DNA from: Streptacidiphilus sp. PB12-B1b
GTDB lineage: Bacteria; Actinomycetota; Actinomycetes; Streptomycetales; Streptomycetaceae
Direction: 5' to 3'
DNA length: 64,000 nt
Assembly (NCBI RefSeq): GCF_014084125.1
Contig: NZ_CP048405.1
Span: 3,224,001-3,288,000 of the forward strand
Shown: piece after piece, positions 51,527 through 60,300 of the stretch
Layout: the number at the start of each line of letters is the position of its first letter
Position numbering within the stretch: the first letter of the stretch is position 1
Translations under genes and position numbers: made by a program
Notes under the pieces: generated by a model
The model's database searches: none
Seen by the model: only the letters and a program-made list of their open reading frames with translations
Told to the model about the DNA's origin: nothing

Positions 51527-52423
51527 TCAGGCGAGGATCGTGCCGTGGGCCGGGCCGGTGGCGGGGTCGGACGGGGGCAGCATCGCCAACTGCCGGGACT
51601 GGGCGACGAGACGGCCGGAGTCGTCCCAGATCTCGGCGTCCTCCTCCAGGAGGCCCCCGGCCAGGTTGCGGGTGGCGTGGACCACGCGCAGCCAGCCGGG
51701 GGCGGGCGCGGCGCGGATGTGGGCGGTGAGTTCCAGGGTCAGCGGCCAGCCGTCGAGGCCGAGGTCCAGCGTGACCGGCGGCAGGACGTCGGCGGCGAAC
51801 AGCAGCGCCAGCGGGTCGGGTCGGCGTCCGTCGGGGAACCGGAGCCAGCCCTGGACGCGGCCCTCGCCGCTGGGTTGGCCGAGCGCCCAGCCGACGGTGG
51901 CGGGGTCGAGCCGCAGGTCGATCCGGCCGAGCAGGTCCGCCTGGCTGCGGAAGGACGCCGGTGCGTGCTCGGTGCCGATGCACTGGTCGGGCGGCGGCAT
52001 CTGCGGCGGGGTCGCGCTGGTGCGGACCTCCCCGTCGGCGGCGGACAGGTCGCCGTAGGTGGCCAGGACGCGCAGCCGCTCGACGGGGGCGCCGTCCTGG
52101 CCTTGCTGGAGGAGCGAGGCGGTGCCGGTGGACATGGCCCGCCCGGTGCGCACGGTCGTGGTCCGGACCTCGGCCGGGCCGGGGCGGGAGGAGCTGAGGT
52201 AGTAGCTGCTGACCGAGAAGGGGTCCGTGTGGCCGGTGCCTTCGCCGAGGTGCTGCGACAGCGCCCGCCCGGTGAGGGCCAGCAGCAGGCCGCCGTTGAT
52301 CCAGCCGCCGATGCGCCAGCCCGGGTCGAGCACGGTGTCGAAGACCGTCCCGGGGTCGGCGGGGTCGGCCTCGCGCCGGGTCAGGGCGGTCCCTCGGTCG
52401 AACTCGGCCGGTGTCGTGGTCAT
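51527..52423 (-). CDS. Acyl-CoA thioesterase family protein (double hot-dog)
   Basis: 298 residues resembling TesB-like double hot-dog thioesterases: an N-terminal half with WINGGLLLALTGRAL and SSYYLSSSRPGPAEVRTTTVRTGRAMSTG, and a C-terminal half with LGLDGWPLTLELTAHIRAAPAPGWLRV and a DAEIWDDSGRLVAQSRQL end. The DDSGRLVAQSRQ close is characteristic. It would hydrolyse an acyl-CoA in the cytosol; the substrate is unknown. ATG 52423 has GAGAGGA about 8 nt upstream. It converges on the NRPS remnant. Confidence 0.85.
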   Translation of the reverse strand: MTTTPAEFDRGTALTRREADPADPGTVFDTVLDPGWRIGGWINGGLLLALTGRALSQHLGEGTGHTDPFSVSSYYLSSSRPGPAEVRTTTVRTGRAMSTGTASLLQQGQDGAPVERLRVLATYGDLSAADGEVRTSATPPQMPPPDQCIGTEHAPASFRSQADLLGRIDLRLDPATVGWALGQPSGEGRVQGWLRFPDGRRPDPLALLFAADVLPPVTLDLGLDGWPLTLELTAHIRAAPAPGWLRVVHATRNLAGGLLEEDAEIWDDSGRLVAQSRQLAMLPPSDPATGPAHGTILA

Positions 52424-52633
52424 GGGGGCGGTCCTCTCGTGCTGTGTGGCTGTCTGCGCCGGAAGTGCCCTGATCGCTCGCGGTCCTCCGTCGGCGCACT
52501 CCCCATTCACGTGCGCCGGGCGCCGAGCGTTCAGTCTTCGGCGCATTGCGGGCGAACCGCGCGGAACCGGCAGGCCGCTGCCTTGCGTATCCTGCTGGCG
52601 AGCAGCACGGGGCCACAGGAACGATGAGGGACG

Positions 52634-55537
52634 TTGACGACGGTACGGTACGCGGTTCTCGGCCCGGTCAGGGTCTGGCGCGGCGACACGGAGCTGGTGC
52701 TGGGGCCGCCCAAGCAGCGGGCCCTGCTCGCGCTGCTGGCGGTGCGCGCCCCGGAGCCGGTGACCGTGCACGAGGCCGTGGACGTGCTCTGGGACGGCGA
52801 GCCGCCGCTCAGCGCGGTCAATGTCGTCCACCGCCACATCGGCAGCCTGCGGCGGCTGTTGGATCCGGCGCCGGACAGTGGGGCGGAGGAGAGCCGGGCG
52901 GAGGGCCGCCTGCTGGTCCGTGGCACCGGCGGCTACCGGTTGCCCGCCGACGCGGCGGCGCTGGATCTCGCCCGCTTCCGCGAGCTGCGCGCCGAGGCCC
53001 AGCGGTCAGTGGCGGCAGGCGCGTTGGAGGACGGCGCGCGACGGTTCACCGATGCGCTGCTGCTGTGGCGGGGGCCGGTCGGCGCGGGCACCCTGCCGCA
53101 CCTGCACCAGCACCCGGTGTTCGTGGCGGTGGAGAACGAGTACGTCGCCGCTGCCAAGGAGGCGGCCGACGTGGTCCCCTGGCAGGCGTCCCCGCTCGCC
53201 GAGGGCGTGCTCGCGGTGCTCAGGGCCGCGACGGCGGGGCGGTACCGGCTGGACGAGGCGTTGCAGGCCCGTGTCGTCACCGCGCTGGCCGCCACCGGCA
53301 GGCAGGCGGAGGCACTGGAGCTGTTCGCCTCGCTCCGGGCCGAGTTGGCGGAGGAACTGGGCATCGACCCGGGCCCGGAGCTGCTCGCCGCCCAGCGGCA
53401 GGTGCTCCGCCAGTCCGCAGCGACCGCCCCGCAGACCCGGCCGGAGGAGCCCGGCGCCGAGGAGCCGACCGCCGCCGACACCACGGACGGCGGCGGGATG
53501 CAGTCGGCGGTGAAGGTCCGTCCGGCTCAACTGCCGGTCGGCATAGCCGCGTTCGTCGGGCGGCAGGACCGGATCGAGCACTCGCTCACACAACTGCCGC
53601 CGCACCCCGGTCAGCCGGGCCCGCCCATGGCGATCGGGGTGATCAGCGGCATGGCCGGGGTCGGCAAGACCACACTGGCCGTGCACTGGGCGCACCTGGT
53701 CGCAGACCGCTTCCCCGACGGCCAGCTCTACGTCAACCTGCGCGGCTTCCACCCGTCGATGCCGCCGCTCGATCCGCTCGACGCGATGCGTGACGTGATC
53801 GAGGCCCTCGGGGTGCCGCAGCAGCAGGTGCCGGACAGCCCCGACGCCCTGGGCGCGCTCTACCGCAGCCTGTTCGTCGGCCGTCGGCTGATGATCCTGC
53901 TGGACAACTGCCGCGACGCCGAGCAGGTGCGTCCGCTGCTGCCCGCGGCGGCCGGCTGCCTGGCCCTGATCACCAGCCGCCACCGGCTGGACGCCCTGGT
54001 CGTCGCCGACAACATCCGCTTCATCCCGCTGGACCCGCTCACTCCCGCCGAGGGCATGGACCTGCTGGTCCGCCGACTCGGGCAGGAGCGGGTGGCGAAG
54101 GAGCCCGCCGCCGCGCAGGCCATCGTGGAGCACAGCGGACGGCTGCCGCTCGCCCTGGCGATCGTGGCGGCGCGGGCCGTGCTGCACCCGACGTTCCCGC
54201 TGGCGTCCATCGCCGACGAGCTGCGGGAGAGCCACGGCGGCCTGGACGCCTTCATCAGCCGGGACGCGAGCACGGACGCCCGCAGCGTCTTCTCCTGGTC
54301 GTACCAGGCGCTGAGCCCGGCCGCCGCGCAGCTCTTCCGGCTGCTGTCGCTGCACGCGGCGCCGGACGTCGCGGTGGCGGCCGCCGCCAGCCTGGCCGGG
54401 GTTCCGCTGCGCGAGGCGCGCGGTCGGCTCGCCGAACTGGTCGAGCACCACCTGCTCACCGAGCACCTCCCGGGCCGGTTCAGCTGCCATGAGCTGCTGC
54501 GCGCCTACGCCGTCGAACTGTGCGAGAGCCAGGACAGCGAGGAGGACCGCAGGGAGACCTGCCGACGGCTGGTCGAGCACTACCTGCACACCGCGCACAA
54601 CGCCGATGTGCTGCTCGCGCCGCACCGGGAGCGGGTGGAGCTGCTGCCCGCAGCGCCGGGGGTCTCGCCGCAGGGCTTCCGGGGGGAGGCCGAGGCCGCC
54701 GACTGGTTCCAGGGCGAACGGCAGGTGCTGCTGGCCCTGGTCGAGCAGGCCGGACAGCACGCGCGCGAGGGCGACGAATCCTGCTGGAAGCTGGCGTCGC
54801 TGATCGAGCTCTTCCTGGACCGGCACGGGCGCTGGCAGGAGCTGCTGCACGTGCAGACCACCGCGCTGGAAGCCGCCCGCCGCACCAGGGACCGCAGCGG
54901 CCAGGCCCACGCCCTGCGCGCGCTCGGCCTGGCCGCGTGCCGACTCGGCGCGCACGACGACGCGCGCCGCCACCTGGCCGCCGCCCTCGACCTGTTCGGG
55001 CAGCTGGGGGACCACGGCGGGCAGGCCGGGGCGCACCGCTACGCGGCCTTTCTGGCCAACGTCCTCCAGGACCACCACGCCGCTCTGGAGCACTACCGCC
55101 TGGCGGGCGAGTGCTACACGCTGACCGGCTACGTCAGCGGCCTGGCGAAGCTGCACAACGAGATCGGCTGGACCCGGCTGCTGATGGGCGACCACGAGGC
55201 GGCGGTGGTGCAGTGCGAGAAGGCGGTGGCCATGCACCAGGAGATCGGCGACCGCAGCGGCGAGGCGGCCGCCTGGGACAGCCGGGGCTACGCCCAGCAG
55301 CACCTGGGCCTGCACGAGCAGGCGCTGGACAGCTACGACCACGCGGTCGGGCTGTACCACCGGATGGGCGACCGCAGCCTGGAGGCGGACACCCTCGTGC
55401 ACGTGGGCGAGAGCCACCAGGCCCGCGGCGACCACCGGTCGGCGCGGGCCGCCTGGCAGCGGGCCCTGGAGCTCTACGCACAGCTGGACCATCCGGAGGC
55501 GGCGGCGGTGCGCGAGCGGCTGGAGCAGCTCGGCTGA
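52634..55537 (+). CDS. SARP-family regulator with NB-ARC and TPR domains (AfsR-like)
   Basis: 967 residues. An OmpR-type winged helix (about 1-95; LGPPKQRALLALL, VNVVHRHIGSLRRLL) and a BTAD helical domain (about 100-255; EELGIDPGPEL) form a SARP activator. They are followed by an NB-ARC ATPase with P-loop GMAGVGKTT near 338-346 and LMILLDNC as Walker B, then TPR-like repeats from about 720 to the end. Such proteins switch on antibiotic clusters or pleiotropic pathways; the target here is not shown. It starts with TTG 52634 behind GAGGGA. It could act on the NRPS cluster 15 kb away, but that is a guess. Confidence 0.93.
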   Translation: MTTVRYAVLGPVRVWRGDTELVLGPPKQRALLALLAVRAPEPVTVHEAVDVLWDGEPPLSAVNVVHRHIGSLRRLLDPAPDSGAEESRAEGRLLVRGTGGYRLPADAAALDLARFRELRAEAQRSVAAGALEDGARRFTDALLLWRGPVGAGTLPHLHQHPVFVAVENEYVAAAKEAADVVPWQASPLAEGVLAVLRAATAGRYRLDEALQARVVTALAATGRQAEALELFASLRAELAEELGIDPGPELLAAQRQVLRQSAATAPQTRPEEPGAEEPTAADTTDGGGMQSAVKVRPAQLPVGIAAFVGRQDRIEHSLTQLPPHPGQPGPPMAIGVISGMAGVGKTTLAVHWAHLVADRFPDGQLYVNLRGFHPSMPPLDPLDAMRDVIEALGVPQQQVPDSPDALGALYRSLFVGRRLMILLDNCRDAEQVRPLLPAAAGCLALITSRHRLDALVVADNIRFIPLDPLTPAEGMDLLVRRLGQERVAKEPAAAQAIVEHSGRLPLALAIVAARAVLHPTFPLASIADELRESHGGLDAFISRDASTDARSVFSWSYQALSPAAAQLFRLLSLHAAPDVAVAAAASLAGVPLREARGRLAELVEHHLLTEHLPGRFSCHELLRAYAVELCESQDSEEDRRETCRRLVEHYLHTAHNADVLLAPHRERVELLPAAPGVSPQGFRGEAEAADWFQGERQVLLALVEQAGQHAREGDESCWKLASLIELFLDRHGRWQELLHVQTTALEAARRTRDRSGQAHALRALGLAACRLGAHDDARRHLAAALDLFGQLGDHGGQAGAHRYAAFLANVLQDHHAALEHYRLAGECYTLTGYVSGLAKLHNEIGWTRLLMGDHEAAVVQCEKAVAMHQEIGDRSGEAAAWDSRGYAQQHLGLHEQALDSYDHAVGLYHRMGDRSLEADTLVHVGESHQARGDHRSARAAWQRALELYAQLDHPEAAAVRERLEQLG

Positions 55538-55546
55538 TCCGCTCAC

Positions 55547-55591
55547 GGGCGCGGGAGGCTGGGACTCATACCTCCCACACGTGCCGCGCCC
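55547..55591. terminator. Bidirectional hairpin between SARP and ECF sigma genes
   Basis: GGGCGCGG (55547-55554) pairs with CCGCGCCC (55584-55591), and an inner GGGAGG/CCTCCC pair (55553-55558/55571-55576) extends the stem. It lies between two convergent stop codons. Confidence 0.65.
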
Positions 55592-55607
55592 GGGGAGGGT
55601 TCACCGG

Positions 55608-56135
55608 TCAGGCCGGGCCGGGCGGGCACTGCGCACGCAGTTTCACCAGGGCGTAGTGCTGCCGCGACTTGACCGTGCCGGCGGGCACCTCCAGGATGTC
55701 CGCGGTCTCCTGGACGGTGCGGTCGTACAGGTAGGTGTGCGCCAGCACCTCGCGGTGCTCGCGGGACAGCCGACGCAGCAACCGGGCGGACTCCACCGAG
55801 GCGAGGACCGCTTCGCTGGCGTCCTGCTGGACCGCCTCGTACGGCACTCTGCTGAAGGTCTCGTAGCGGGTCGACGGGCTGCGCATCCGGTCGATCACCA
55901 GGTTGCGGGTGACCTTGAGCAGCCAGCCGCGGATGGAGCCCTCGGTGCTGAACAGCCGGTCGGCGTGGCGCCAGGCCCGGATCAGCGCCTCCTGGGCGAT
56001 GTCCTCGGCGAGGTGGTGGTCGCCCAGCAGCCGTTCGGCGTAGGCGGCCGTCGCCTTCCAGTGCTCGGCCATCAGCGCCTGCAGCAGCTCGGGCGCGGCC
56101 ATCTGGGTCGGCGGCGCCGCCTCACGTGCGGTCAT
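55608..56135 (-). CDS. ECF-family RNA polymerase sigma factor
   Basis: 175 residues with sigma region 2 (LLGDHHLAEDIAQEALIRAWRH, WLLKVTRNLVIDRMRS) and region 4 (REVLAHTYLYDRTVQETADILEV, TVKSRQHYALVKLR). It is a typical compact extracytoplasmic-function sigma factor lacking region 3. No anti-sigma gene follows; the downstream neighbour is convergent. ATG 56135 lies after a GGGGGACGAG stretch. It diverges from the type VII-like genes, which makes them candidate targets. Confidence 0.93.
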   Translation of the reverse strand: MTAREAAPPTQMAAPELLQALMAEHWKATAAYAERLLGDHHLAEDIAQEALIRAWRHADRLFSTEGSIRGWLLKVTRNLVIDRMRSPSTRYETFSRVPYEAVQQDASEAVLASVESARLLRRLSREHREVLAHTYLYDRTVQETADILEVPAGTVKSRQHYALVKLRAQCPPGPA

Positions 56136-56183
56136 GGTTCTCGTCCCCCTGGGAGTTGATGTTCCTGGGGAGGACGGTAGGCA

Positions 56184-56206
56184 GGCACGGGTGCCGGATC
56201 CGTGCC
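56184..56206. promoter_or_regulatory. Nested inverted repeat in the ECF / WXG divergent region
   Basis: GGCACGG (56184-56190) and CCGTGCC (56200-56206) are inverted copies, and GGCACGGGTGCC (56184-56195) is itself a near palindrome. It lies 49 bp upstream of the sigma gene start, in the 216-bp region between divergent genes, a natural operator position. Confidence 0.45.
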
Positions 56207-56351
56207 GCTTCTGTGCCGTTTCGGGCGGCCGGGGTGAACGAAACCGTGCGCCGGCTCCGTGTGCTCTGCGCAGACCAGCACGGTCGACTGCGTTCGACCG
56301 CAGGCGGCCCCAGACGCCACAGACACTCAGACGCCACAGACAGGGGGCGGG

Positions 56352-56648
56352 ATGGCTCAGGACGTGAACATACCCGGGGACGAGCTGCTCGAAGCCCAGA
56401 GCATGCTCGGCTTTGTGCACGACTTCATCGACATCGGGCACAACACCTTCGACTTCGACGCGGCGTTCGGCCCGGAGCTGTCCCGCGGCGCCGCGCAGAA
56501 CTTCGAGAACAAGTGGAACGACGGCAAGCAGCAGCTCCAGAAGCAGGTGGAGTCGGTCAAGGACGCCATCGGCAGCATCCTCGACGCCTTCACCAAGACC
56601 GATCAGGACGCCGCGCAGAACCTCGACGAAGGGCAGGGCGGCCAGTGA
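56352..56648 (+). CDS. WXG100-like small helical protein
   Basis: 98 residues, two predicted helices around a central W-N-D-G turn (FENKWNDGKQQLQKQVES). This resembles the WxG hairpin of ESAT-6/WXG100 proteins exported by type VII systems, though with one extra residue in the motif. Gln/Asp-rich helices and a D-rich tail follow. It starts at ATG 56352 and overlaps the next gene by 4 nt (GTGA). A type VII ATPase and another WXG100-like gene lie nearby, which supports the call. Confidence 0.75.
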   Translation: MAQDVNIPGDELLEAQSMLGFVHDFIDIGHNTFDFDAAFGPELSRGAAQNFENKWNDGKQQLQKQVESVKDAIGSILDAFTKTDQDAAQNLDEGQGGQ

Positions 56649-57241
56649 GCGGCGCACAGCGGTTCGTACTGGACATCCCCGAGCACTGGGACGAGATCGA
56701 CCTGAGCGGGGAGGTCCTGGCCAGGAACCGGGCCACCGCCCTGGCCTCCACCACCGACGTGCGCGAGAAGGCCCGGATCAACGACATGTTCCGGCAGGGC
56801 CGCGAGCTCGCCCGGTCCGCCCGCAGGCACGGCGCGCTGCTGGCGTCCGGCACCTCCACCCTCTACGACGACGGCCTGTTCCTGGCGTACGGCATGGTCT
56901 TCGCGGTCACCACGCCCGCGGGCTCGGAGCTGACGCTGCCGGTGCTGTCCGCGCGGCTCGGCGTCTCCTCGGCGACCGGCGAGGCGCCCCGGGACCGGGT
57001 GATCACCTCGGCCGCGGTGGCGCGGGTCGGCACCGTGGCCCGGGTGACCGGGACCGAGACCACCCGGCTGACCGGCGACATCGAGGTGCAGCTGCTCACC
57101 ATGCACACGATGATGCCGGTCCCGGGCACCGCCGAGGACTTCCTGGTGGTGACCTTCGCCAGCCCCAACCTGCCGTTGCAGAACGAGGTGTACGACCTCT
57201 TCGACGCGATCACCGGCACCTTCCGGTTCCTGCCCGGCTGA
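56645..57241 (+). CDS. Hypothetical protein coupled to the WXG100-like gene
   Basis: 198 residues. I do not recognise the family. It opens with RFVLDIPEHWDEIDL, has a charged helix (about 30-70), and ends in beta-rich segments with FASPNLPLQNEVYDLFDAI. No signal peptide or membrane span is visible. The GTG start overlaps the stop of the WXG100-like gene, so the products are made together. By position it may be a chaperone or adaptor for secretion; this is only inference from context. Confidence 0.8.
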   Translation: MSGAQRFVLDIPEHWDEIDLSGEVLARNRATALASTTDVREKARINDMFRQGRELARSARRHGALLASGTSTLYDDGLFLAYGMVFAVTTPAGSELTLPVLSARLGVSSATGEAPRDRVITSAAVARVGTVARVTGTETTRLTGDIEVQLLTMHTMMPVPGTAEDFLVVTFASPNLPLQNEVYDLFDAITGTFRFLPG

Positions 57242-57325
57242 GCCGGCACGGGTCGGCCGCCGGGTCGGCGGTCGGGCAGCGGTCGGGCACCGCGCCCGGC
57301 CGCCGCCTGCGCTACCGGGCCCCGG

Positions 57326-60300
57326 TCACAGGCCCGGCAGCGGCACCTGCACCGCGACCGGCGCGCCGTCGCCGAGGTGCAGCAGCCCCCGGCCCGGCTG
57401 CGGCGCCCGCCCGACCAGGCCCCGGGTCAGCTTGACGCCGATGATGTCGCCGTCGCCGAGGCCCTGCGGCGAGAGCAGCATGCCGGTGCGGTTCCGCTTC
57501 ATCTGGCCGACCCAGCCGCCCAGGCTCAGCGACAGCGACTCGGCGTTGCCCGCCGCCACCAGCCCCCAGCCGTTGCCGGCCCCGCCCCGGGCCAGCAGCC
57601 CCAGATCGGGCTCGATCTCGGCGCCCATGAACAGCTCCGCGTCGTCCACCAGGATCACCGCGTTGGCCTCCGGCACCTCGCCGAGGACCTTGCGGAACTC
57701 GGCCACGCCCACCTCCGCGTCGGTGAGCACGGCGGCCACGCCCGGCCTGCCGTCCAGCTCCCGCAGCGGCGAGCGCCGGGGCGCCAGCACGATCACCCCG
57801 GTGCCCTGGGACAGCAGCGACAGCGCGGCGGTGAGCAGCACGGTGCTGCGCCCGGTGCGCGGCGGCCCCGCGACGACGAAGGACGGGACGTCCGCCAGGT
57901 CGGGCCCCAGGGTGCCGAGGGTGTCGCCGCCGACCGCGATCAGCGGGCGCATCGCCCCGAGCGCGCCGGGCAGCCGGACGGCGTCGGCGAAGGCGATCCG
58001 GTCCGGCAGCAGGTCCAGCGACAGCGGTCGCCGGTCGGCCGGGACGGCGGCCTCGCGCTCGGTCAGCGCCCTCCCGAGATCGGCCAGGAGCTGCGCCTGG
58101 GCGCTTCCGGACAGGTCGGCGCCGAGGACCGCGATCTGCGTCTCGGCCAGATCCCGGGTGCGGATGCCGCGTCCGGGGGCGGGCGCGGTCGGCGCCGACT
58201 TGGTCGGGATGCCGACGGACGAGTAGTCCTGGCGGTCGTTCAGCCGCAGCACGATCTTCTCCTCGGTGGTGCCGGAGAAGCGCCCGCTGCCCAGCACCCG
58301 GTCACCGGCCAGCACCACGTGGATGCCGACGCCCGCGCCGTCCCGGAGCAGCCGCAGCAGCTGCTCCATGAGGCTTCCGTTGTCGTAGGCGGTGAACTCG
58401 CGCTCGAACACCTCGAACCGGTCCACCATCAGCACGATGTGCGGCAGCCGCTCCTGCGGCGGCCGGCCGCGGCGCAGCTCGGTCAGGTCGGCGGTGCCGC
58501 GTGCGCCCAGGACGCCCTGCCTGCCGGTGAGTTCGGCGCCGAGCCGGTTCAGCAGCCGGCTCAGCCGCTCGACCTGGTTGCGGTCCACGACCGCGCCGCA
58601 GTGCGGCAGGCCGGTCAGGGCGTTCAACGCGCCGTTGCCGCAGTCGATGCCGTACAGGTGGACGTCGTCCGCGCCGTGGGCCTGGGCGAGCGCGGCGGCC
58701 AGGGTGCGCAGGGTCTGCGAGCGGCCGCTGCGCGGGGAGCCGACGATGTGCAGGTGGCCGGTGCGGTCGAGGTCGAAGGTGAGCGGCGCGCGGGTCTGCG
58801 AGGCCGGGAGGTCCACCAGGCCGTAGTCGACGGCGGGCAGCAGCGCCTGCCGCTCGGCGGCGGGGGCCGGCGCGGACGGCACGGTCCACTCCAGCACCTC
58901 GGGCAGCGCGGGCAGCCAGGGGCTGGGCTGCGGCTGCACCCCGGCCAGTTCGGCGGCCCGGGCGATGGCGCCGGTCAGTACCGCCAGGTCGGTGACGGCG
59001 CCGGTCGCGGCCGGGCCGGTGGAGCGTCCGCCGGCGTGGCCGACCAGCGGCCCGCCCAGGTCGCGCCAGCCCACGGCGGCGGCCCGCACCGGTACCTCGG
59101 CGGCTTCGGCGCCCTCGGCGGCGGCCTGGTCCCCGGGGCGTCGGCCGCCGACCCGCCCGGCCTGGAACGGCAGCAGCGCGGACGGGCCGAGCCGGGCGTA
59201 GGCGCGGCCCGGGGTTCCGGGCGAGATGTCGCCGGAGTCGGCGGAGTCGATGATGTCGCGGCTCTCCGAACCGTCGGTGGTGCGCAGCGCGATCCGCAGG
59301 TTGGTGTTGGCCCGGATGTCGGGGGTGACCGCGCCGCCGGGGCGCTGGGTGGCCAGCACCAGGTGGATGCCGAGCGACCGGCCGCGCTGGGCGATGTTGA
59401 CCAGACCGGTGATGAAGTCCGGCAACTCCCTTGCCATGGAGGCGAACTCGTCAATCACCAGCAGCAGTCGGGGCAGTGGCGGCAGGGTGTCGCCGCCGCG
59501 TCGCCGCTTGTCCAGGTAGTCCTCGATGTCCTTGGCCCCGGCCGCCGCCAACTGGCCCTCCCGTCGCCGCAGTTCGGCGCCGAGCGAGACCAGGGCCCGC
59601 TCCACCAGGTGGGTGTCCAGGTCGGTGACCAGGCCGACGGTGTGCGGCAGGTCGGCGCACTCGGCGAAGGCGCTGCCGCCCTTGTAGTCGACCAGGACGA
59701 AGGTCATCTCGTCCGGCCGGTTCACCACCGCGAGGGTCGCCACCAGCGTCTGCAGCAGCTCGGACTTGCCCGATCCGGTGGTGCCCGCGATCAGCGCGTG
59801 CGGCCCGTCGCGGACCAGGTCGACGGAGAAGTCGCCGTCGTAGCCGCTGCCCAGCACGGCCCGGGTGCTGCGGCCGCCGAGCGACCACCCGGCCACGACC
59901 GCCTCGGCGGTCGGCGGCTCCAGACCCAGCAGGTCCAGCAGCCGCACCGAGCCGGGCAGGGCGCTCTCGTCGCTGTCGCCGACCCCGCGCAGCGGCGCCA
60001 GCGCCCGGGCCAGCGCCTCGTACCACTCGGGCTCCGGCGAGTCGGTGCGTACCCCGCGCAGCGGCGCCCCCGAGCCGGACCGGACCCGGGACATCCCCGG
60101 GGCGTCGGCGTCGGTGAGCACCACCGCGCCGCACTCCTCCGGCAGCAGCCGCTCCTCGCGGTCGATGCAGACGGTGTAGACGCCCACCGCGGGCCCGTCC
60201 CGCAGCAGCGCCACCACGCCCGGCAGCGACCGGGCCCGGCGGGCCTGCTCCAGCACCACCAGCACGTCCGGCGAGCCGTTGACGCCGCCGCGCGCCGCCT

